DNA from: Zygaena filipendulae
Taxonomy: Eukaryota; Arthropoda; Insecta; Lepidoptera; Zygaenidae
Direction: 5' to 3'
Length of the DNA stretch: 64,000 bases
Assembly: GCA_907165275.2 (NCBI GenBank)
Contig: OU015669.1
Coordinates: forward strand, 4,858,501 to 4,922,500
Position 1 is the first letter of the stretch; the number at the start of each line of letters is the position of its first letter. The notes beneath the pieces were generated by a model. It had not been told where the DNA came from and ran no database searches. It was given only the letters and a program-made list of their open reading frames with translations. Of the stretch, positions 43,001-48,126 are shown one piece after another. Position numbers and translations under genes: made by a program.

Positions 43001-43507
43001 CTCAACAACACGAAACCATCAATGTCCGAAACCATCGGTCGAAGTCGATTTTTCATCTACAGTCTACACTAATATTATAAAGAGGTAAAGTTTGTGAGTT
43101 TCGTTGTAGGGTAATCTCTGGATCTACCGATTAACCGATTTTGAAAATTCTTTCACTCTAGGAAGTTACGGTAGTTCTGAGTGACATAGGAAACTTTTTT
43201 CGAAATTCTCACGGGAACTCCAAAATTACCGCGGGAGACAGCTAGTCACCTAGAAACAACTGTCGTAACTTTCAGCATAGATTTCTTATTGGTAATTCTT
43301 TCCCATTGGCTTAACCCTAAATGATTTTTTCTTTTCTATAAACTTGTTCATTATTTATTTTTATCGTAATCTCCATCCCTAGGTACCGACGACGGTGATC
43401 TCAAGTTCAACTATCTCCAAACATTCGGCCCCCGTTTCCGCAAGCTGGCGGACATGTACGGCGACTCGGACGAGGAGCGAGCGCCGCACGAGGAGTCGTG
43501 GTGCTAA
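15936..43507 (+). CDS. CadN2: Neural cadherin, Cadherin-N2 type (22 exons, 5' end missing)
   Basis: Calcium-dependent adhesion receptor of the plasma membrane. In insects this class acts in neuronal and axonal adhesion and links to actin through catenins. Joined exons: 15936-16055, 16445-16570, 16908-17057, 18211-18396, 18487-18689, 18778-18955, 19049-19541, 19789-20060, 20137-20421, 24291-24444, 25609-25796, 30145-30336, 31136-31291, 31721-31918, 32517-32733, 33348-33566, 36948-37172, 39838-39968, 40788-40923, 41666-41866, 42585-42737, 43383-43507. The sum is 4308 nt (1435 residues plus stop), with consistent phases and no internal stop. Approximate residues: EC1-EC8 13-890, cysteine-containing membrane-proximal region 890-1030, EGF 1033-1060, LamG 1065-1245, TM 1264-1284, cytoplasmic tail 1285-1435. 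One EGF and one LamG argue for CadN2 over the longer CadN. No signal peptide is present in these exons, so the start codon lies upstream. Family call is near certain; the CadN2 versus CadN call is an inference from domain count. Confidence 0.93.
16445..16570 (+). CDS. CadN2: CadN2 exon B: EC1 middle
   Basis: 42 codons, phase 0/0, acceptor ttttgaaacag and donor gtacgt. Encodes VKANDRDPLD, the DXD-type calcium site of EC1, then FHVDPETGRITTAD, the conserved mid-repeat strand. Directly continues exon A and runs in frame into exon C. Confidence 0.95.
16908..17057 (+). CDS. CadN2: CadN2 exon C: end of EC1
   Basis: 50 codons, phase 0/0. The acceptor (gctaatgtacag) is poor in pyrimidines; the donor gtaagt is consensus. 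Encodes IFDRDEPSREKEAY (the DRE calcium motif), then ITVRASDNGQP, then the inter-repeat linker EDINDNQPVF. All calcium ligands expected of a canonical EC repeat are present. Confidence 0.96.
18211..18396 (+). CDS. CadN2: CadN2 exon D: first part of EC2
   Basis: 62 codons, phase 0/0, acceptor tataatgcag and donor gtgagt. Encodes SYSESVPQDLPSGREVM, ISATDIDDGNNSIVHYSL and YIDPDNGVIFLNKTID. The DXD motif is present, but the segment that would normally read LDRE is LNKTID. A 1.15-kb intron precedes it. Confidence 0.95.
18487..18689 (+). CDS. CadN2: CadN2 exon E: end of EC2, start of EC3
   Basis: 203 bp, starting phase 0 after ttttttacag and ending with two bases of a split codon before gtaagt. 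Encodes YKFKLSAIVKDMGDQPQQSS, then VVESNKKSPSF where a DXNDNXP linker would stand, then EC3 starting IRLKENYADF. The missing calcium residues match the calcium-free EC linker type known from fly N-cadherin. Confidence 0.95.
18778..18955 (+). CDS. CadN2: CadN2 exon F: EC3
   Basis: 178 bp. One base completes the split codon (Ile) from exon E and the exon ends in phase 0 before gtaaga. Encodes SNIPEEKKLLFELVMGQTEQ, HTFVLESEADSAYIKLGN and LDFEKITEYTLTVRVQ. MGQTEQTNK resembles the matching repeat of insect neural cadherins. The usual DXD calcium motif is absent at its start. Confidence 0.95.
19049..19541 (+). CDS. CadN2: CadN2 exon G: end of EC3, EC4, start of EC5
   Basis: The largest coding exon (493 bp), phase 0 start after attttacag, phase 1 end before gtaaat. 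Encodes IEVEDVNDNIPIF (linker), EC4 with LENEPPGTQVMQVRAFDADG, FDREERSFYNIKIIATDN and IADKNDNAPHF, then the start of EC5 (VAESIAENANINVLVTQ). EC4 has a complete calcium-binding set. Confidence 0.97.
19789..20060 (+). CDS. CadN2: CadN2 exon H: EC5, start of EC6
   Basis: 272 bp, acceptor tattttgcag; two bases complete the split Ala codon; ends phase 0 before gtaata. Encodes SVVSYSIVEG, FTGEIRVNNELDYENIT, LQVRAFDGIYEDYAKV, the linker IENLNDNPPVF, and TIEEEKLYEG of EC6. The EC5 core uses LDYE in place of LDRE. Confidence 0.96.
20137..20421 (+). CDS. CadN2: CadN2 exon I: EC6
   Basis: 95 codons, phase 0/0, acceptor ttatcttttctccag and donor gtaagt. Encodes VEAYDPDIKDRNEPQNIVYS, PLDRDQPLGFTTWQILIVAA and ELTDINDNAPFLTN. 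PLDRDQP and the DINDNAP linker are typical of the matching repeat of fly N-cadherins. It is followed by a 3.9-kb intron, the first large intron of the mapped gene. Confidence 0.97.
22178..22364 (-). mobile_element. Helitron-like non-autonomous element
   Basis: Reverse-oriented: starts ctagctgtccccccgatttc, has cggagttcccgcgggaattc, and ends near tatatatattaaga. Confidence 0.7.
22722..22990 (+). mobile_element. tRNA-derived SINE
   Basis: Pol III A box like tagtggttagc and B box like gggtttgaatc, then gatgaatattggtttttacc shared with the copy at 42075. Not a tRNA gene: no cloverleaf. Confidence 0.7.
23844..24081 (+). mobile_element. Helitron-like non-autonomous element, full length
   Basis: Starts with TC, ends with the hairpin atcgcgggtgaaaccgcgt, a short spacer and CTAG followed by T. 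TC at the 5' end, a hairpin near the 3' end and CTRR are the structural marks of Helitrons. No inverted repeats or target duplication are apparent. Confidence 0.75.
24291..24444 (+). CDS. CadN2: CadN2 exon J: EC7 first half
   Basis: 154 bp, phase 0 start after gttaatttag and phase 1 end before gtgagt. Encodes TQPVIWYENEPPGQVVVL, TAKDYDSAENGPPFTFAL and FDIRSKFDIQ. KDYDSAENGPPF is highly characteristic of insect N-cadherins. A Helitron-like copy ends 209 bp upstream of the exon. Confidence 0.96.
25609..25796 (+). CDS. CadN2: CadN2 exon K: EC7 second half
   Basis: 188 bp; two bases complete the split Gly codon after ttttctctgcag; ends phase 0 before gtatta, a weak donor. Encodes VSFDREQRKEYRIPVAI, TDSGTPRLTGVSMLHVVIG and DRNDNPMGPGHSDIFVYNY. 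Codon use turns strongly GC-rich here and stays so to the stop codon. Confidence 0.97.
26538..26622 (+). mobile_element. Helitron-like fragment
   Basis: aggggtacagaaaaggacat, then gaattcccggaactttgaaa and gagtgaaaccgcgg; final CTAG lost. Confidence 0.5.
29035..29248 (+). mobile_element. Helitron-like non-autonomous element, full length
   Basis: Starts TCCTACTAATATTATAAATG; ends with a strong hairpin (accgcgggtgaaaccgcggg) and cagCTAG. Carries the internal string caggggtatagaaaaggaca. Confidence 0.75.
30145..30336 (+). CDS. CadN2: CadN2 exon L: EC8-like repeat, first part
   Basis: 64 codons, phase 0/0, acceptor tttttatccacag and donor gtgaga. Encodes GEAPDTEIGRVFVTDPDDWD, LPDKRFMW and NTGMITMKEGTPNGTYLLRF. 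DPDDWDLPDK is a hallmark of the last, degenerate cadherin repeat of insect N-cadherins. A 4.3-kb intron precedes it. Confidence 0.97.
31136..31291 (+). CDS. CadN2: CadN2 exon M: end of EC8-like repeat
   Basis: 52 codons, phase 0/0, acceptor cattttgtgtgcag and donor gtgagt. Encodes VTEENEPIVPFHWVEATVNV, TIKEIPEEAVDKSGSIRF and INITAEDFIVAEDD. KEIPEEAV followed by SGSIRF marks the border between the last cadherin repeat and the membrane-proximal region. Confidence 0.96.
31721..31918 (+). CDS. CadN2: CadN2 exon N: membrane-proximal (Fcc box) region
   Basis: 66 codons, phase 0/0, acceptor ttttttttatacacag and donor gtacca. Encodes LHRRLSELYNTSMDNVDVFT, DVRFSAHGSPYYPPEKLDSM. The strings NVDVFTV and DVRFSAHGSPYY are conserved in the region between the last cadherin repeat and the EGF module in non-chordate classical cadherins. 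Confidence 0.97.
32517..32733 (+). CDS. CadN2: CadN2 exon O: cysteine-containing region, start of EGF
   Basis: 217 bp, phase 0 start after ctgtccaaccag, phase 1 end before gtatat. Encodes IDECLVEKVQCEDSCRNVL, YTNTSSFVGVSARVESECTC and CLNGG. IDECL and CEDSC supply paired cysteines; CLNGG opens the EGF-like module. The frame is open for 50 codons upstream of the chosen acceptor back to another tgcag, so an extended form cannot be excluded. Confidence 0.96.
32762..33020 (-). mobile_element. tRNA-derived SINE, reverse orientation
   Basis: On the minus strand: B box gggttcgatcgc, then gatgaagattggtgtgttta. Same family as 22722 and 42075. Inserted in the intron between exons O and P. Confidence 0.7.
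33075..33122 (+). pseudogene. Decayed partial duplicate of CadN2 exon P start
   Basis: ggcacaccattcgtgaacaa resembles ggcacaccgttcgcggacaa at the start of exon P, and the preceding gtagtgtaatg and gcctactc are shared too. The acceptor tag has become atg. No EGF sequence continues. Confidence 0.65.
33171..33298. mobile_element. MITE with CGTACAGTCAG ends
   Basis: 128 bp with inverted ends cgtacagtcagcat and ctgactgtacg (about 14-17 bp imperfect). The same end motif recurs near 42759 (gtacagtcagcaggcag). Confidence 0.7.
33348..33566 (+). CDS. CadN2: CadN2 exon P: EGF-like module, start of LamG
   Basis: 219 bp, phase 1/1, acceptor gtaatgttgtag and donor gtaact. Encodes TPFADKCECPDGFSGPRCE, completing the single EGF-like module, then VGFHGDGWAMYPSPPACHEG and LVFYLGPLKHNPLLDV, the start of laminin G. 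About 230 bp upstream lies a decayed partial copy of its acceptor and first codons. Confidence 0.97.
34109..34316 (+). mobile_element. Helitron-like non-autonomous element, full length
   Basis: Starts TCTATACTTAATATTATAAA; ends aacgcgggtgaaaccgcggg and cacagCTAG. Confidence 0.75.
34978..35120 (+). repeat. Dispersed repeat with accgacgtccaaaaaggagg start
   Basis: Second clear copy of the repeat at 3061. Reverse fragments ending aagtcggtt are seen near 51290 and 55235. Confidence 0.7.
36948..37172 (+). CDS. CadN2: CadN2 exon Q: LamG core
   Basis: 225 bp, phase 1/1, acceptor tttctcttccaacag and donor gtaaga. Encodes FMSLELQNGFPVLLVNYGSG, TTRLNNTVVQVADGKPHLIE and MFVDRCKLSTC. LELQNGFPVLLVNYGSG and DGKPHLIEI are the standard LamG strands. 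A 3.4-kb intron precedes it. Confidence 0.97.
37979..38237. mobile_element. MITE with TTAGTCCGTC ends (copy 1)
   Basis: 259 bp. Inverted ends TTAGTCCGTC and GACGGACTAA. Interior strings gtgacgtcacgc and cgactc-atgtatctccgttatt are shared with the copy at 41156. Confidence 0.8.
39000..39232 (+). repeat. Retroposon-like 3' end with (CTT)n
   Basis: GC-rich lead (gcgctaggtgttcccgcacc) then an AT-rich tail, aataaatgtattttc, and (CTT)n. Looks like the 3' end of a non-LTR element; no coding part. Confidence 0.45.
39838..39968 (+). CDS. CadN2: CadN2 exon R: end of LamG
   Basis: 131 bp; two bases complete a Val codon after tattgtccacag; ends phase 0 before gtaaga. Encodes NSPLQLGGASIDLQKL, TFGWRYAPTNQYFVGCISNL and TYNEY. 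PLQLGG and FVGCISNL are the conserved closing motifs of laminin G domains. Confidence 0.97.
40095..40132. repeat. Near-perfect palindrome in CadN2 intron
   Basis: caatgccaagcactgtaca pairs with tgtacatgcttggcattg: 18 bp with a single-base bulge and one-base loop. An imperfect outer copy (tgcttggtagt near 40073) extends it. Confidence 0.8.
40788..40923 (+). CDS. CadN2: CadN2 exon S: stalk and first half of TM helix
   Basis: 136 bp, phase 0 start and phase 1 end before gtaagt. The acceptor gttggtgtgtag has a poor pyrimidine tract. Encodes MYNLGEPSVHRNADSGC (LamG closing strand and last cysteine), a short stalk, then FLVVILVCLAILV, the outer part of the transmembrane helix. No second EGF or LamG follows, unlike fly CadN. 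Confidence 0.96.
41045..41605. mobile_element. hAT-like MITE (older copy) split by another MITE
   Basis: Outer parts match 59173-59407: ttatgtaactttt near the left, aaactgtaggtgaccaaaac and cgaaagttacataacagccc on the right. The middle is occupied by the insertion at 41156-41421. Ends 60 bp before exon T. Confidence 0.7.
41156..41421. mobile_element. MITE with TTAGTCCGTC ends (copy 2), nested
   Basis: 266 bp, same ends and interior as the copy at 37979. It lies inside the hAT-like MITE 41045-41605. Confidence 0.8.
41666..41866 (+). CDS. CadN2: CadN2 exon T: rest of TM and juxtamembrane tail
   Basis: 201 bp, phase 1/1, acceptor actgttgtcgccag and donor gtgaga. Encodes LLLAVVVHRRR, end of the membrane helix with its basic stop-transfer cluster, then DDIRENIIAYEDEGGGEGD, the conserved p120-catenin binding segment of classical cadherins. 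The last part (residues SQPADSDPALIQAP) has no recognisable motif. Confidence 0.96.
41900..42030 (+). mobile_element. Lepidopteran retroposon-like tail
   Basis: Contains gatgtccatgggcggcggta, cttaccatcaggtgtacgac and cccgtttgccccctatgaca, strings I recognise from a very common moth repeat. Begins within 40 bp of exon T. Confidence 0.6.
42075..42345 (+). mobile_element. tRNA-derived SINE
   Basis: B box gcgggttcgattccagcgtc followed by gatgaacattggtgtttact. Lies between exons T and U. Confidence 0.75.
42585..42737 (+). CDS. CadN2: CadN2 exon U: cytoplasmic tail
   Basis: 153 bp, phase 1/1, acceptor gattcttgtccgtag and donor gtgagt. Encodes APDISGFLDDKKSVLDRDQD, YDDVRHYAYEGDGN and TSGSLSSLAS. 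YEGDGN followed by SLSSLAS is the upstream half of the beta-catenin binding domain; its serines are the kind phosphorylated in vertebrate cadherins. Confidence 0.96.
43063..43245 (+). mobile_element. Helitron-like non-autonomous element
   Basis: Starts TCTACACTAATATTATAAAG, ends accgcgggagacagCTAG. The loop and second arm of the end hairpin are deleted. Located in the last CadN2 intron, 138 bp before exon V. Confidence 0.75.
43383..43507 (+). CDS. CadN2: CadN2 exon V: C-terminus and stop
   Basis: 125 bp; two bases complete a Cys codon after tctccatccctag; stop TAA at 43505-43507. Encodes DDGDLKFNYLQTFGPRFRKL, ADMYGDSDEERAPHEESWC. YLQTFGPRFRKLADMYG is the core beta-catenin binding motif that ends classical cadherins. 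Confidence 0.97.
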
Positions 43508-43643
43508 CGCCACGCCTGGCTCGTGTAGCCGTCCCAATATCACCCTTATGTGACTGTCGATAAGGGCGCCACCCCGCCCCAGTGCCTGTAGATAATTGTG
43601 ACCTAACGTCATTACTTATAACGGGTGGAGACGACATTACGAC

Positions 43644-43649
43644 AATAAA
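43644..43649 (+). promoter_or_regulatory. Candidate polyadenylation signal of CadN2
   Basis: First canonical AATAAA after the stop codon. Later copies could be used instead; nothing in the sequence decides between them. Confidence 0.4.
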
Positions 43650-46600
43650 TGAAAACACCAGCAGTACTAATATATTAGAGTGAAACTATCAAAATATAAT
43701 CCCTAATATCGAAATTCCGCGCGAAATAGTACTTTCATATTTAAAAAATTTCCTTCGCCTGTATTGTTTTCTAGCTAAGTTATCAAGGATAGGTAAACGA
43801 CCACCGTATCGTAAAAATACGCCACGTTGCCAACTCGCAGCAACATTTCACGCGCACGGCGCCAATCAGACGACGCCGCGCGCGCGCGCAGTTGCCGCTC
43901 TTATCACGGGTTCTTTTTTTTCAATTTTGGTCCTAGGTATTTAGTTTGTGCGAAAAATTAGATTTTTCTATTTCGATTTTAGAACTTATTTGATAATTTC
44001 ATTATACTCTAATATATTAGTAATGCCATTGTTTTCATTTGTCGCATTATCGTTTCCACTTTGTATATAGAATTTAAAATGGGTTTTTACTCCAGTTCGT
44101 AATCGTTAAGTCACGGTCGTATGTGATTTTGTAGAGGTACCTACTGGATCCGACCAAGCTTCGCGATGCCTTATCAGAGTATAGGTTAAATTGTTTTGAC
44201 TGTGGTAGCTACCCCGCGTATGCGACAACACCCTGAATTGTTCGGTGAACGAATAAAACGTGGAAACTTGCACGTTAAACGGATTTAGTAAATCGAACTC
44301 AAACTCCAAAGAGATAACATTTAGTTTGAATGGTATTACGCATATCGTACTTAGGTACAAGAAAAACTCGATCTTATTGCTCTGAATAACGTTGTTTTGT
44401 CTTTTAAGTTTTCGACTAAAAATGACGCGGGTAGTTTCTTGAAAAATTTATGTTGTTCCATGTTCTCTTCGTTCACTAGAATATTAATTTTATTTGAAGT
44501 ACAACGTTTTAAGCTGATTTTAAGTCAATTTTATTTTTATTTATCACGCATGATGTTTCAATAATTGTTAAGGTTCTATTAATGAATGCCTATAAAGACA
44601 CAATTTAGATCAGAACTTAACACACAGGTTTTCCACTTTGAAAACTTGAAAGTAAAAACAAAAAAATGCCTTGACAATTGAAAGAAATGTATGTGTTTTT
44701 TCGACGGACCCACCGCATTTCAGATAAAAAGTGAAATATTATAGTTTCTTGTACCTACTATTATTTAAGCATTTTAGCAGTAAGCACTGTGATAAATTTA
44801 ATATGAACGAAGCAGCATATAATTACAGTGGAACATAGTCTCTTTTTTACCTACTAAATTTCATAGAAACTATCGGAACGATAAAACTTTAACGATGATT
44901 CATGTCCATAGAGTGTACTGTAACAAAATTGATAAAATACGGTTAAATAAGAAGTCAATATTGGTTGATTACCTTGTTAATATGTTTTATTAACTACAGG
45001 ATAAAGATGGACTTACGGATTTTGTTACAAGTTCGAACCTAAACAAACGAATTTCTTCACTTACTGTTAGATGTGTCCGGAACATTTTTGACTTTGTAAA
45101 AAGTTATCCATGTAAAAATTATGGGTGTCGAAAGAAACTTAAAAAAAAATTAAAATAAAAAATTAATGTGTTAATATAATTTTTAAGGAAACGACTGATG
45201 TTGCTCGGCTAAGGCGAGCGTTGTATTTATATATTGTAATACTTTTTTTTTTACCTATAACTTAATATTGTTAATAAGACGTAGGACCTAATACATAATA
45301 AGGCTATGTATGATATGAACGGAATGTAACGTGTGAAGTTCTCCAGATTGATATATTTAAGATTTAATTATAAAGAATACATGACGTGTATGTTAATAAT
45401 ATTTAAAAGAAAAATAAGTTTGGATAACAAAACCCAAACGCAGTAAAACAGTTTATTGATTAGTGCCATTTTTATAATTATAGATACCGACTAACATCTC
45501 ATTTTCACATGCAACAAAGGTATTGAATAAATTTTATGATTGGACTACGACTATGAAAAGTTTACTTTTATTCCCTTATTTACCTTTTAAATGATAGAAG
45601 AACGCAGGTTTATTACGCAGGTGTAATTGTACCCACATAACAAACACAAGATTCAGGTATGATTAGTCATCCATCTAAATTACAAATATATCCCAAAACA
45701 ATTTCACAAAGAAGGGATGAGACTGCCGTGACATTAGATACATCCACACAGATTACAGATCATGTAGCCTGTAGGTACGGATAATAATCTGAAACCGTGT
45801 TTTTGCCTCGAGCAAACAGAGTAAGCTAGGTATCAAAGCCCGAATATATGCAGGAAAAGAATAATATATCTTTTTTATACGGATTAGTTTTTACTAATTT
45901 TCCGCCCATTATTACATTAGAGTGACTACGAATAAGTGGAACGCTACGCAAGTTTGTCCTTTGTAATAGACCAATAAAAATTATTTAGGTATTTCTCAAA
46001 ATGAATAATTCTTAATGGTTAAATTGATTCGTTTTCCGTTTTCACTTAAAATATTGTCACTCTTATAAGTACTTAGCGTTCGTCAATTAGTAGATAGCTT
46101 GTAAATGGGAAATTGCTTGTAATACAAGGCTTGTAAGTTTTCATAAACAAGGCACAGTGCCCTGTTTTGAAAGACATTCCAGGTAAGTATATACACAAAT
46201 TTTATTTACTCAAAGAAATCGTTTCTTTTTATAGGTTTCGCGTACTTACTAGAATATTTCACAGCCAGAGGTCGTGATTTGTTTTGATTTATAGAAAGAT
46301 ATAAATCGTGTATATACAAATTGTAATACATATGTAAGTTTATATTGTTTTATTTTACTACTTGGATACGAAGTTCTGTATCGTGTCTGGTAATTAAGGT
46401 TAATAATTACTATGTACATGGTATAAAAATAAAATGAAGATTTAGAGAAAAAAAAATCATACACTAATGATTTTAAGATGTTATATTCAAGGTGTCTTAC
46501 AATTATGCATATCAACCAACTGTAATATATAACTATGATATTATAAATATATATGTATCTATTTATGTGTGAGCTAAAATAAACCGATTAAACTTTCAAT

Positions 46601-48010
46601 AATATTCTCTATATTTTTAATCCTTAATACTATTTTAACTCATGTCTCTCGTGTGAAATGTCTGATTGATCGACCTTTTTTTTAACTTCACAATTAAAAC
46701 CTGGTAAACAATTTTTGTCCGAATATTATGGACTTTTGCAAACGGTGTTAAAAAAGTCCTTAAATTAAGACCTTTTATTTCTTTAGTTGTCCTTTTGGAG
46801 AACTATAAATAAAGAAAAATACAGACGAAAACGGCATCGGCAATATTTCTGCTCTGATCGTCTCCGAAATTCAAATTTTGAAAATAAATCCTACTTGTTT
46901 AGGTAGATCTAGTTATGCCGCTTTTTATATGAATATCTCTCAGTCCAGCTTATTATTACACCGTTTTGTTAACTTTGTATAGGGGGACTAAATCCAGTTC
47001 TTATGGTATTAACTGCAAGGTGGGTATTATGTTCTTTGGTTCTACAGTTTTTTATTTAGGTAGATACACACATAGCTTCTGAAAGAAATTTTTTTTTGCA
47101 TAAAATCTATAGCTCTACATCAGATTTTCTTATCTTTGCTTAGGGATGGGAATTTGAGCCAAATATAAATATGTAAATCTTCGCATTTGTAATTGTAATT
47201 CGTCACTGCCATTAAAGATTGTTGTAAAAATATTGAGCATAAAATCAATATTGTCTTTATGAAAATATAAGGATAACAAATAAATATAAAGGAAATTTTG
47301 TATTGATATTTCCGATAAAAATCCGCAAACTACATCCTAATTAAAGAAATCTCATTGATAGTGAAAACCCAGTAAGTTCTGAATTCAAGCTTTTCGTTCC
47401 CTCGTTTTCACATCAACCCGAATTTTTGGTTTTATTCCGCATCTACCAAAAAAAAAGAACATTCAAATTTCAGAGCGGCAAAGTTGTGTAAAATATAAAA
47501 TTTCGTTTATAAGTATTGTATGTTTGTACGTATGTAAAAAATAATATAGGTACGACATTTAAATCTAAGTGTAAACTGTGTGTGAAATGTTAATTATAAT
47601 AATTATAATATTCGCTTTACTATAAACGTTTCATATTGATAAATAATCGTAAATGTGTATAAATTAAAATAAAGGACAAAGTCGACTGAATGCTATGAGT
47701 GAGGGAGAGTTTTTTAAGAATATTGTGACTTTGAATGGACTTTAGTATGTTTTGTCTTATTAATCATTTATTGTGATCGAATTATTTACGATATGAACCT
47801 ATCTGGCAATAAACAATAGGTACGATTCGTCAAGAAATACAAAAAGGAAACGTTCACATTTTTATCTTTTACGAACAACTTTTAGACGCGATGTTTATTG
47901 CCAGCAACCTAAATGATTCCATAACATTTTTCCTACATTAGATGTCTAAATATAATTTTATGATTTCCAAGACTAGGTAGCTTAAGTTCTAGATACTATA
48001 ATAGTACATT

Positions 48011-48126
48011 GTTATCCAAGGGGTGAAAGTAACTCATTTAGTGCCGAGACGGGGTTTGGCGCCCGAGCGTAGCGAGGGTGCCAATAGTTCGAGGCACTAA
48101 ATAAGTTACTTTCTCCCGAGGGTAAC
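48011..48126. repeat. Long hairpin repeat
   Basis: Arms of about 34 bp (gaaagtaactcatttagtgc and mirror aaataagttactttc) surround a GC-rich inner palindrome, ggcgcccgagcg...gagggtgcc. Possibly one end of a larger MITE reaching to about 48600, where gggttactttcaaccc recurs. Confidence 0.7.
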
